Assembly (NCBI GenBank): GCA_035772735.1
Contig: JASDFA010000018.1
Span: 57,566,001-57,630,000, forward strand
From: Datura wrightii
Lineage: Eukaryota; Streptophyta; Magnoliopsida; Solanales; Solanaceae
Length of the DNA: 64,000 bases
Direction of reading: 5' to 3'
How positions within the stretch are numbered: the stretch's first letter is position 1; every line of letters begins with the position of its first letter. The notes under the pieces were generated by a model. The model worked only from the letters and a program-made list of their open reading frames with translations, was not told the DNA's origin and did no database searches. Shown one piece after another: positions 35,421 to 46,633 of the stretch. Both the position numbers and the translations under genes were made by a program.

Positions 35421-37079
35421 TGATGGATACGTTACATGTCATGATAATAAAATGATGTTTTTGTATTAATATGTATGTTGAAAAGTAAAGAAGTGAGTAA
35501 AGAAAATATATAAAGAAAATTATATAAAATAAAGACTTTATCTAAAGAGTTTTAGCCCATTTTAGAAAGAAGGCAGGTGACAAAAAGGTTCAGGAATGAT
35601 TCAAGCCTGAATTGATCATGCAGAAAATTTCTCTTATTTGGAAAAAGAAAAAAGAAAAGGGCTACTTTTCCACACTACCGAGACTCATGTCGAAATAGGA
35701 TAGGGATGGCGATCTAATTTTGCAGGGCTTCCCTAGGCTTGGCACCCGCGGATGGTCCGTATCATGAATCCTATCTCCTTTTCTCCTACGATCATGGCCA
35801 AAAATAAACTGTCAAAACTCAAATCCTACATCCCTAACTCAAAATGTTGACTTTTGTCAAACTTTCAAAACTAAAAATCTTCTCCAAAACACATCCAATC
35901 ACCTCAAAAATTATGACACTCATCCCCACAAGTTACAAAAGAAAAAATGAAGCTGATAAAGGTCAAAATAGAGAAAACAAGATGAAAACACAAAATGGCC
36001 ATGAGGATCATTACATCTATACATACAACATGCAGTCATCCGCTATTGAAGATACATACAACATAGAGTCGAAGAAGACGATGATCTAGATCTATGTTAT
36101 GCTTCATACATGCATACAAAACCTCTCTTTGTTTCGACATTGATAGTTGAAGAAGAAGAAGAAGAAGACTCAGATCTATAATATTCTCTCTCAAATAAGA
36201 AGATGATCCAGGCTATATCTATGCACTCAGTAGACTATATCATATAGTCGTTTTGGATACACAACATACATCTAAATATGCGTGCACTCAATAGACTGTA
36301 TCATACAATCACGTAGGATACACAACATACATCCAATTATGAATGGTATGCAACATTCTTCAAAAAATGACATAGAAGATACAAAACATTCATCTATATA
36401 TAATATATAATTTTGTATGCAACATTCATCTATGTACAATATAAAATTTTTAAAATACAAAACAAAAATATGGCACTAGACATGATATAGAAGATATGAA
36501 ACAACAGAAGTAGTAGCAAGCAACGATAAAGCTATTATTTTCCTGTCAAATCCAGCTCAAACTCTGATGGCTAAGAAAACAGGACAAAGAAAACTGCCAA
36601 AAAATGAAATCTAACCAGATCTAAAAAAATCTAGTAGCAACGATGTCGTGTCCTATAACTGGAGAAGAGGCACGACTGGCACTCAATGCATTATTGGCTG
36701 AGAAACCAGCTACACATAGTCTATAATCATAACACTTAGGCCAATAAGGCCAACTTTCACAACCAGCTGTAGCTCAACATACGGACCAACGAGGTCTTAA
36801 CTCAATAAAAACAAGAACAGTAGGCTGACCAGGCCACATTAGACTACAAATAAACTACAGAAGGCCAGCAAGACCATAAACTAAACTATACATCACTGCA
36901 ACTAAGACCATAAAGCCTCTACAAGAATACTTTCCTGATGGTCGGAATAGGGCTCTGACCTACCCATAACTGTACCTCAAAACTCAAGCTGAAACAACTA
37001 GACTTTAGCTCCAGAAAGAAAGGAGCATACCAACATATCTGTTGTTCTCACAAACTTCTACTACAACTAGAAATCCCAG
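35421..37079. other. Retroelement-derived noncoding stretch
   Basis: About 1.65 kb with no coding signal on either strand. It contains an AAGAAG run at 36151-36169, a 61-nt tandem duplication at 36223-36343 and, near 36645, TCGTGTCCTATAACTGG followed by GGCACGACTGGCAC, resembling the sequence at 37083. Probably leader or LTR material of the Tat/Ogre element to its left. Confidence 0.4.
36223..36343. repeat. 61-nt tandem duplication containing a palindrome
   Basis: Two copies at a 61-nt period, each with GGATACACAACATACATC. The first copy contains GACTATATCATATAGTC (36233-36249), a perfect 8-1-8 palindrome; the second has one mismatch. Confidence 0.75.
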
Positions 37080-38416
37080 TGTCACGTCCCAAAGTACTCC
37101 CTAGACGTGACTGGCACCTGCTAACATCACCCACCGGGCGAACCATTTTAACCATTTCACTTGCTCATTTATATAATCATTGAGAACAAATATGTGCAGG
37201 TATAAACACATTAACAATTCTTAAATAGAAATAGCGATTCAACGGAACCCCAAAATCAATCTATTAATGTCAATAATCTCTCAAATATTAAGTGTCTACC
37301 CTAAATCCCACAATAAGATCATGGAGAATCTAATGGAGTTATATGAGTTTAACTGTTTGGCATGCAAACTCCAAGAAAGAAAATATATGCTATCAAATAG
37401 ATGATGTTAAAATGATAGCCTCCACAAATCGATGCGAAGGCTCACCTTAGCAACAAAATCTACGTGAATGATCTCATCAGCCACTAGTCTCACGCTCTAC
37501 AGTGGTATCTTCATAGATTGAAAGTAAGGTGCGAGCTATATATATAAATATAACTCAGTAAGATCCTTGACCTTCCACTTTAAATACTCGTGAACAAGTT
37601 TAAAAAAATATACAAACTCACCAAAAGCAAGGTTCACATAATTAATTATTAAGAATACTATATATTTCAGCACAATTCACACTGAGGGCTTGTCATAAAT
37701 GACATCTAAGAAATTACTCAACGCCACGATTCCACGACTGCATACACAATGCTCAGTATTGTCAAGAAACATAAACAATACCCAATACTATCAAGAAGGA
37801 TACACAATGCCGAATACTATCAAGAAGTACACACAACGCCTAATGATATCTAGGAACATACACAATGCCCAAACCTCATGGCTCATAGCCATATCACTCC
37901 ACAAAATAAATATAATAAAGAGAGTTTTTGTGTGCTAAAATATAGGATATATGAGGCTGGCCTTGAAGACCACCGATTCTGCCAAGCACACGCTCATCCC
38001 AATATATGGACCAGACAGACAAAACACATTTTTAAAATAGATTTGAAAAGCATTCATTGAAAGCTTAAAGTCTCACTTACCTTATTAACGCCAAGTTCCC
38101 CAACCTTGCATGTCAAAATAACAAACCAAATGACTTCCAATAGCCTCAATCTATGCAAAACATTAGTTAACAATATCAATTATGCTAGTCCGGGTCAACT
38201 CTCAATATCCCAAATTTTCAAGCTTAGAGCTAACTTTAACATCTCATGCCTCCACATATTAAAGGAGAGGAAAATTGACAATGTCACTGTCCATCCTAAT
38301 TATTCAATTATAAATTATGTAAATTAATACCATACTTTCAAGAACATTAAGCAAAAAAGGCATCTTTAAAGCTAAAAGAATAACTACCAAACAGTAACTA
38401 AAATAGTATGTCCCAA
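37080..38416 (-). repeat. LTR-like fragment of unassigned family
   Basis: Begins TGTCACGTCCCAAAG, a start like that of the minus-oriented chromovirus LTRs, but the body differs. It holds about 4.5 units of a 29-nt repeat (37741-37880). It continues beyond the solo LTR at 40563. No coding signal is trusted here. Confidence 0.4.
37741..37880. repeat. About 29-nt tandem repeat
   Basis: Units of the form CATACACAATGCCCAATACT followed by ATCAAGAAG, four and a half diverged copies. Confidence 0.8.
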
Positions 38417-40562
38417 TGTAATACCCCGAAAGTTCCTAAGACTAGATCCGAGATTTGAAATGTGATCAGCAAGAAAAGTTGGAAAATTGCTTTAGTACGA
38501 TTCAACCTATGAGTCGTAGGTTGGTACTACAGGTCATAGGAAGACCCTTGGATCAGATCAGAGATTTTTGTTCCCCATACCACGAGTCCCCGCTATGAGT
38601 CATAGTATGTAGGTATGACTCGTGGACAGGAGTCGGAGTAAGTCCTTAGGATTATCAAGGGATTGATTGTACGAGTGATGGTATAGTATGGACTAATGGG
38701 TCCTAGTAGGATTCGTGGAAATATTTAGAGAATTGGAGGTTTTGGACTTGGTCAGTACGGGAGGATACCACGAGTAGTAACAGCTGACAGAATAATTTTT
38801 TTGTTAATTCATTAAGGGTATTTTCATAAATCCTAAGCTCCTAACTTCGTAATGACTTCATTTTAAGATCTAAAAAGAGGGTTTTAAGAGATTTGACCTA
38901 TTCTAATTCATTCAACTCCCATGCATGCAAGTTTAGAGGTTTTCCCTTGAATATCAAGTTTGAAATTCCTCAATTCTTTCCCAAATCTCTTGGGCTTTTA
39001 AAGTCAAGTTTAGATTCAAGTCTTAATTCAAATTGATAATCCTATGGGGTTTTAGCCCAATTTCATAAAATCCTCTATGATTTATTTATGGTTAATTTCC
39101 TTCATGTTTCAAAGTATGTTCTAAGATTCATGCATAGATTTTAAACCTATTTTAATTATAAATTCATGATTTCAAGTTTTTAGAAAATTATACCCAATTA
39201 TACAAGCTTCATGAAAAGTCAAGGTTATGATTTATGATTTCAAGTATGATGAGATATCTAGCATGATTGAATATCTATAAATTACCTGTATATGAATCCA
39301 TGATTTTTCTTATGAAGTCTATTTCAAGTATGCATGATTTTGAGATTTTGGGCAAGCCCATACAAGTTAAGTATGTTTTATGATTTAGCCAAGGCTAACA
39401 AGATCAGCTTATCATATGTTTTGGAGTCAAGACTCCCACTACAGCTTATGATATGTTTTGGAGTCAAGATTCCCCATGTTCAGATTTCAGACTGTGCATA
39501 TGATTATCGTTTCAACTTCACTAAAAAACAATGGAAGCACTATGCTTGTTTTTTGGAGTATTGTCTAGCACTGATGGCCTGGGGTTTTAAGGTTCCTCGA
39601 TCTTACAACTGCACACCAATGTAAGTATATTTATATTTGGGTCCTCTTAAGAGAGTTTCTCCTGCCTGCCAGAGGGCCTTCAACTTGATATCGATATCAT
39701 GGTAGGGCTCTTAGACCTGACAAGATTTTTTACGGCTATGCCCACTTGAGTGTGTCAGTTGGGGCATCACGTAAGCTATATCGTGATGGTGTCAGTTTTA
39801 ATGAGTCTCCCATTATTCCTCATGATTTCAATTATGTATGTTTATGACCTATAATATTTATGTTTTTTAGCAAGTTTGATCAAATGGTCAGTTTATAAGC
39901 TTTTACTTATTATTTCTGTTATGGAAATTCATATGATTTCTATTTTAGCTTTGGATCATTCTATTCAGATATGAAATTTGGCTTATCATTTTACATGATT
40001 CAGATTCAAATTTCAACATGCAGTCCTTACTCTCATAATCTTATGATTTATGTAATATGCATGATTTCAATTTATACTTACTCAGCATGTTTCACTTACC
40101 TATAATATTTAATACATTCAAGGTACTAACCGCATACTCTATGTTGTATCGTTTCATGATATAGGTTAAGACGATCAGACTCAGTTCTCTCATTAGCCTA
40201 GTTTTCCACAACTTAGTTCAGTTTCTATCATTGGTGAGTCCTCATCCTTTGAGGACCGTTAGTTTGATTTTGAGTTATGTTATTTCAGTTTTCATACTTT
40301 AGTGAGTTAGTTGGAGATGTTGTCTCGTCAGCTCTTCAGACATGTTAGAGGCTTATCAGCATTTTGTAGAATATCAGCTCTGTCAGTGTTGACACTATTA
40401 TGATTGATATGTATTCAGACTTCTACTTATTCATGTTTTAGTTATCAGTTTCCACTTGATGTATGCTCTTTAGCCGCTATGTCCATTCCATGGTTCGACT
40501 TGGAGCCATTCATGGTTCTAGGTTTCGTGTCTCAATTAAGAATCTCAGCTCGGGTCGTGACA
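38417..40562 (+). repeat. Solo chromovirus LTR, 2,146 bp
   Basis: Starts TGTAATACCCCGAAAG (as at 46634) and ends TCGGGTCGTGACA. Neither a primer site nor a polypurine tract adjoins it. Flanks are CCCAA (38412-38416) and CCTAA (40563-40567), a target duplication with one change. U3 carries CGAGTCGT-type words at 38500-38720. This is the expected product of recombination between the two LTRs of one element. Confidence 0.8.
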
Positions 40563-41037
40563 CCTAAACTTCAAATGGATTTTCTGATGCAAAATCCTAT
40601 ACATAGGTTCTCTTTATAAGATTCAACTCATATGTCTAGCTATAAGAGCTTATGCTCATTGAAGAATCATTTTAGGTCTCATTCCATTATGATAAATCAA
40701 GATATTACTTTATTCAAATTCAATTAAATACACCACTGCAATGGTTGTCATTATTGTTATATCCCGAAAGCTGATAACGTCCAAAATATATCCTTTATGC
40801 AAAGAATATACACAGCCAAAGTATCAAAAAAATTAATCCGACGGGTGTTGGGGTCGAATCCCATGAAGACTAGGGAATGATAATTACAAGTGTCAGTTGA
40901 GAAATTGAAGTTAGCTTGCACCACGCAGATTTAATATTAAAACAAATAAAATTGGGGGGATTAAAATTTGCAGTGAATTATATTTGGCAATTTAGTGAAA
41001 TGCAATAGCAAGATTAGCGAAGTTGTCAATGTTCGTC
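40563..41037. other. Mixed LTR-like remnants
   Basis: The first 190 nt continue the unassigned sequence left of the solo LTR. TGTTATATCCCGAAAG near 40757 looks like a chromovirus LTR start, and GGGGTCGAATCCCATGAAG near 40850 looks like a U5 phrase of another LTR. Too short to assign. Confidence 0.35.
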
Positions 41038-41695
41038 TGTTGGGAACAACAACACGCAAGTGCACGTGGTCGAACAAGTAATAAAGTGGCTCAAGTAAGC
41101 CAGGGATCGATTCCACAGGGACTGGGCTAGGGTAACAATCTACTCAAGTGTCAATAAACCTTAACTCTAAAAATGCAGACAACAGTGTTAAGAAAAGTTT
41201 GATATTTTGGTTTCTAATTTTATACTAATTATAAAACGAATATACAATTTGAGTCTGAACTATAAGTATGAGCATGCTGAGGTTAAACGAACATGTAGAG
41301 AAATAAATTATCGATACAATTTGGTTAATCTTTCTTCCGGTTGCTAGTCAAGAATTATTGCCTATGGATTAAAACTCTCGTATTTAACCCAACTTAAGAA
41401 TCATGAACCTTCCACCTACATTTCTATGATAAAATGAAATTCATGTTCTAGCCATACAAAATTGATTCCTTAATTGACTAATATGACTTTCAGGTATATT
41501 TCTATCCTGAAGGTAAATCAATTCTCAATTTTCCCAAACTAAGAAAAGATCATATCCTATCAATTCACAACTTTCCAATTTCTTGCTCTCTCGAGTGAAA
41601 CCGGACTTTTTAGATATACATTAACGTTGGCCACACATTAATGCAGTAAGAACAAGAATCAATAGAACAACCATGGAAGAAAAGATGAAAAACCA
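41038..41695 (-). repeat. Truncated family A LTR
   Basis: Matches the primer-side 670 bp of the 1,419-bp LTRs at 50112 and 58429, in the same orientation: ACACGCAAGTGCACGTGGTC, CCACAGGGACTGGG, AAATGCAGACAACAGTGTTA and so on, up to GATGAAAAACCAA. There it joins chromovirus gag, losing U3. Confidence 0.85.
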
Positions 41696-42132
41696 ATTTA
41701 ACTATGCTTCCATTGCTTGAACCAAATATAGGCGACCTCCTTAAGCTGATAAGAGGCAAAATCAACACACTCCTCATTTGTCACTCCCATAACCTGAGTG
41801 ACCTTCAAGATCCCTTCAATGAACCTGTGTGGATTCTCATCCACCTTTGCCCCTGTGAACTCGGGAGGGTTCATCCTTAGAAAGTCCCTGATCAGGGCTG
41901 CCGCTGCATTTCCATTATGTTGAATATGCGCAACAGCCTGCTGGTTGACCTGAGCGATCAAGGCCTGCGCCAACATTTGAATAGCCGCCCGAAACTCGGC
42001 GTAGGCAGCTGGCTCTGGTGCTTGGGGCTCCTGAATAGGTGGGGCTTGTTGACGCCCATTATCATGGCCACCCTCGTGGCCTTCATCATTTCAGTTCCTC
42101 CTTTCGATCATCCTCCTGGGAGCCATAATTTT
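41696..42132 (-). pseudogene. Chromovirus gag, N-terminal fragment
   Basis: The minus strand starts ATG-GCT-CCC-AGG at about 42130 (MAPRRMI), then reaches FRAAIQMLAQALIAQVNQQ with a frame break. The clean frame at 41698-41976 reads IRDFLRMNPPEFTGAKVDEN, IEGILKVTQVMGVTNEECVD and ASYQLKEVAYIWFKQWK, the standard retrotransposon gag start. It is cut off at 41696, so only about 150 residues remain. Primer site and 5' LTR lie to the right, as expected. Confidence 0.87.
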
Positions 42133-42321
42133 TTGCAATTGCGAAATGCACAAATTAGAAGGATGGAGAGGTTTTCACCGCACGACATAGATCATGAAAG
42201 AAGGGGATATTTCCTAAAACGTTTAGTAGCTCTTCATCTTAAGTGTGGCACACTTCACACCCATGAAAAAGACTCTACCTAACGCGACTTCCAGACTCCC
42301 TAGGATACACCTAAACCTATT

Positions 42322-42333
42322 GCTCTGATATCA
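42322..42333 (-). other. Primer binding site, initiator-tRNA-Met type
   Basis: GCTCTGATATCA, one mismatch from the tRNA-iMet 3' end, 4 nt from the LTR edge. Confidence 0.85.
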
Positions 42334-42337
42334 AGTT

Positions 42338-44532
42338 TGTCACGATCCGAGAGTACACCCGGATCGTAGACATGGGACAAGGAGCCTCGAAGACACCAAG
42401 TCAACCCATGACGTGAGCATATATTTAATTGATTCACATAAGCGGAAATATTAACTTAATAATCATACACTAGCTAAAAATCGTAATAAGAGGTGTAAGA
42501 AACAACAATACAAGATCCAAACATAAGCGGCTGAATACTACACATAGGTCTGAAAGCCTCTAGTCATAATAGACGGGTTGAACGGACAAGACCCCACCTA
42601 CCCCAACATTCTGGAAACAAAAGGTAAATAAATTCCGAACAAGAAGCCCTCGAATTAGAGGACTCACCACTGGAAGCTGAGAGAAGAACTGAGCGTCAGC
42701 TGGGTACGACTCTGAACCTGTGAACCGGAACCTGAAAATATGTTGATCAGTACTTGAAAGGTACAGAGTATGTAAGGTATGCAAGACAATGCTTAAAATC
42801 ATGAAATTTATAGGAGTGGGGACATCGTCATAAAAACTGAAATCATAAGTAAATTGTAAGGCTCAAGATTTTCCAAAATATTCATAAACCTATCATAGTC
42901 ATAACATGAGGGAAAACAGTTCATAAAACATAACTTGAGCTAAAAGAACATAATCATACATGCATTACAATGATGGGGAACAGTGCGAAATTTCTATAAC
43001 CGGCATACCCCATACGAGCACACATGGAGCCCGACTCGTAAGCCTAGTCGGGAGGCCGTATACCTTGCCAAGGGTATGAACCATGATAGGCGTGATATCA
43101 CCCATGAAGACCCCATAGGGCATAGGGGATAGACACTGAGGCTGTCCCAAACATAATCTATGGTGGCATGTAGTTCTGAGATTCGGGTCATAACCTAGGC
43201 CTCGAACCTATTCGGTGTTAAGTATTACTCCCAAAACATGCAACGTGCTCATAAAATTCATATATTACATCCACGGCCTGTTAAATCATGATAATCATAA
43301 CATGCTTGAGAATTCGTGATACTAGCCTTGGAAATAGGGGCCCTTGGTTCGGCCAAAATCATAGTTCATGAATCATAAGATGACATGAGGGCGTTGCCCA
43401 TAATTTAAACCATATGAAATGCTTAAATTTAAGGAAAACATGATCATAATAACATGAGTAATTGAAAACATGCTTAAAATTCAAAGGTTCATATCATGCT
43501 TTAGAAATCACCAAAATCATGAATTTCACTAAAAACCCTGTGATTTATGGTACACGTGCTTTTAGAAATTAAATCATCAATTATTGAAGAAAATAAGTGA
43601 AAACAGCCCAATAATTAGTATCCATGATTCTAGACATACTACCACATACTCATATCGATTTTGAGGAAACGTGCAATTGGGTTGTCACCCATCAAGAGTT
43701 TGTAATTTAAACTAAGTATTTGAGGGAAATTAGGCATGGGTAGGGACTATACTACCCATTCAAAACCCCACATACCTGGAATTACGTGATTCTTAACTCC
43801 CTTGAGAAACCCTAGGTGGAAACTTGAAGAATCTTGAAGAAGACACTTGAACCCCCTCCTACTCCCTTCTCTTGATCTTGCAAAATGCCAAATGAGACTT
43901 AGCATGAGTTTTTACTCCTAAAAATACCCTGTCTCGACCTCAAAACGACGTAGTTTAGGTCCTAGGAGCGTAGAAAATCATGAGAAGGCCCTTACTAATT
44001 TGCAGGAAATAACTGTTGGGTGACCCTAATGGGTGACCTTACGACTCCCTACTAGGGACGATGAGTCGTTGGGTCATTTTGTTGAGTCCACTGGAACTTT
44101 TCACCTGGGCTCTTAATGGAGGACATGACGACTCGTCCCTCAAGGCAATGGCTCGTTACTAGCTTCCACCAAATATACTGCCTTATCCTTAATCAAATTT
44201 CTACAGGCTTGCTCATGACCCACCTCATGAGTCGTTAGGGCTGGCCATGACTCATGGGGTCCCATCCGTTAGGTACACTGGTCAAACCTCCCGGGTAACC
44301 CTTAACTCACCCCAAGGGAGACCTAACAACTCGTGGTGGCTGACCACGAGTTGTTCACATGCCCCTGGGGACCTCAACTCCTTAGCACATTCCAACCTTC
44401 CCACGAGCCACCTGATGACTCATGGGGTCTCCTCACGAGTCGTCTAAGACTCGTTCTTCACTACTGCAACATTTTCCAGATTTTTTCCCGTTTGACTTCA
44501 AGGTCTAATCCTTGGGTTCCCGGGGTATAATA
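42338..44532 (-). repeat. 5' LTR of minus-strand chromovirus, about 2,195 bp
   Basis: Starts TGTCACGATCCGAGAG and ends in a degraded CGGGGTATAATA, compared with the intact minus-strand start TGTAATACCCCG in the LTR at 46634. It is a close relative of 2040-4189. U3 at 44040-44460 carries many ACGAGTCGT / ACGACTCGT words. It abuts plus-strand RNase H at 44533, repeating the arrangement seen at 4189/4190. Confidence 0.83.
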
Positions 44533-46390
44533 GTTGGGAAAGGTTATAGCATATGCCTCAAGACAGTTGAAAGTTCACAAGAAGAATTTCCCAACCCATG
44601 ATCTAGAATTGGCCGCGATAGTATTCTCCTTGAAGATATGGAGACACTATTTGTACGAGATCCACATGGATATGTTTACAGATCATAAGAGTTTGCAATA
44701 TGTTTTTACCCAGAAGGATCTCAATCTTTGGAAAAGGTGGTGGTTGGATCTACTTAAGGATTATGACATGAGTGTTCTTTACCACCCGGGAAAGGATAAT
44801 GTGGTAGCCGACACACTTAGTAGACTCTCAATGGAAAGTGTGTCTCATGTAGATGAGAGAAAGAAGGAGCTGGTAAAGGATGTACATCGACTTGAAAGGT
44901 TGGGAGTTCGATTGGTTGATTCAACCGATGGCAGGGTTATTTTTCAAAATGGATCAGAATCTTCCTTGGTGACCGATGTAAAAGCTAGACAAGACGAAGA
45001 ACCCATTTTGTTAAAGTTAAAGGAAGTTGTTCAAAATCATAAGGTAGAGGTCTTAACCAAAGGGGGGACGGTGTGCTTCCATACCAAGGTTGTTTACGTG
45101 TTCCAGATTTTGATGATTTGAGAAACTAGATGCTTCATGAGGCTCACCGTTCCAGATATTAAATCCATCTAGATGCCACCAAGATGTAGTCTGTTGGTGG
45201 AATGGCATGAAGAAGGACATTGCAGAATTTGTGGCTAAGTGTCCAAACTGTCAACAAGTGAAGGTCAAGTATCAGAGACTGAGAGGTTTGCTTCAGGATA
45301 TCAGTATTCCTATTTGGAAGTGGTAAGAAATCAATATGGACTTCATCACAGGGTTGCCTCGCACTCGATGGCAATATGACTCCATTTGGGTTGTTATAGA
45401 AAGGTTAACCAAAGCCTCTCACTTTCTACCGGCCAAAACCACGGATTCAGTGGAGGATTATGCTAAGTTATAAATCCGAGAGCTAGTTCAATTACATGGA
45501 GTGCCTTTATCAATCATATCAGATAGAGGTACCTAATTTACCTCTTAGTTTTGGAGGTCATTTCAAAAGGTACTAGGTACTCAGGTTAAGCTCAGCATAG
45601 TCTTTCACCTGCAAATGGATGGTCAAGAAGAGTAGACAATTCAGACTCTCGAGGACATGTTGAGAGCATGTTTGATTGATTTCAAAGGTAGTTGGGATGA
45701 TCATTAGCCTCTAATCGAGTTAGAGAATAACAGCTACTATTCCAGCATTCGGATGGCTCCGTTTGAGGCTCTCTATGGGCGGAGATGTAGATCGCCTATT
45801 GGTTGGTTCAAAGTTGGTGAAGCTTTGATGATAGGACCAGATTCAGTCCATGAGGCTATGGAGAAGGTTCATCTTATACGGGATAGGTTGAAAATAGCTC
45901 AAAGTCGCTAAAAGTCCTATGCCGATGTGAGAAGGAGATAACTTGAGTTCGAAGTGGATGATTGGTTGTTTCTAAAGGTGCGTCCATGAAGGGAGTGATG
46001 TGGTTTGAAAAGAAAGGAAAACTCCGCCCTCGTTATGTTGGCCCTTACCGGATTGTGAAACGGGTTGGCAAGGTGGCATATGAATTGGAGTTGCCTTCAC
46101 AATTAGCTTCCATGCATCCTGCTTTCCATGTATCTCTCTTCAAGAAGTGTTTGGTGATCCAGCTCTAGTTGTTCCGATGGACAATGTTGGTGTGAAGGAC
46201 AACCTTAGTTATGAGGAGGTTCTGGTGAAAATACTGGATTGTCAGGTTCGAAGGCTATGGGACAAGGAAGTAGCTTCAGTGAAAGTTTTATGGAGGACTC
46301 AGCACGTTAAGGGAGCTACATGGGAAGTTAAAGCGGATATGATGGCTAGATACCCACATTTATTTTCTATCGGCTCAGTTCCAGCTTGAG
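44533..46390 (+). pseudogene. Chromovirus RNase H, integrase and chromodomain (broken)
   Basis: RNase H reads GKVIAYASRQLKVHKKNFPT, LELAAIVFSLKIWRHYLY and TDHKSLQYVFTQKDLN, ending HPGKDNVVADTLSRLS, all in one open frame (44534-45121). Integrase follows with frame breaks: a zinc region remnant (about 45130-45260), core phrases SIWTS/WKW..INMDFITGLPRTRW, LSIISDRGT, DFKGSWDDH and MAPFEALYGRRCRSPIGW (about 45750-45800), then RPRYVGPYRIVKRVGKVAYE (46020-46085) and a chromodomain at about 46200-46370 (LSYEEVLVKILDCQVRRLW, KVLWRTQ, GATWEVKADMMARYPHLF). RT and everything upstream are missing at the junction with the minus-strand LTR. This is the best preserved chromovirus pol in the window. Confidence 0.88.
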
Positions 46391-46622
46391 GTATCAGTTT
46401 TTGCCTTAAAACGCTAATTGGTTTTCATGTTCAGTTCATGTGCCTTAGTTCCTTTTATGTATAAGGATGTATTTATGATTTGTGAACTCAATTCAACTAT
46501 GTGTGGTTTAAATTGGAGTTAGTCATTTCGACAGTTTTCAGCTTAAATGATTAGTATTTGAATATGATGATTGCATTTCTCTGCTTTTTTATGTTTTCCA
46601 ACATTCGAGGATGAATGTTCTC
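46391..46622 (+). other. 3' untranslated part of the chromovirus
   Basis: AT-rich, no gene; ends TTCGAGGATGAATGTTCTC before the polypurine tract, as at 6925. Confidence 0.6.
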
Positions 46623-46633
46623 AGGGGAGATAT
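46623..46633 (+). other. Polypurine tract
   Basis: AGGGGAGATAT directly before TGTAATACC. Confidence 0.8.

Noticed and set aside
39334..39624. 96-codon frame in the solo LTR
   Set aside because: Lies wholly within LTR sequence; not kept in the related LTRs.
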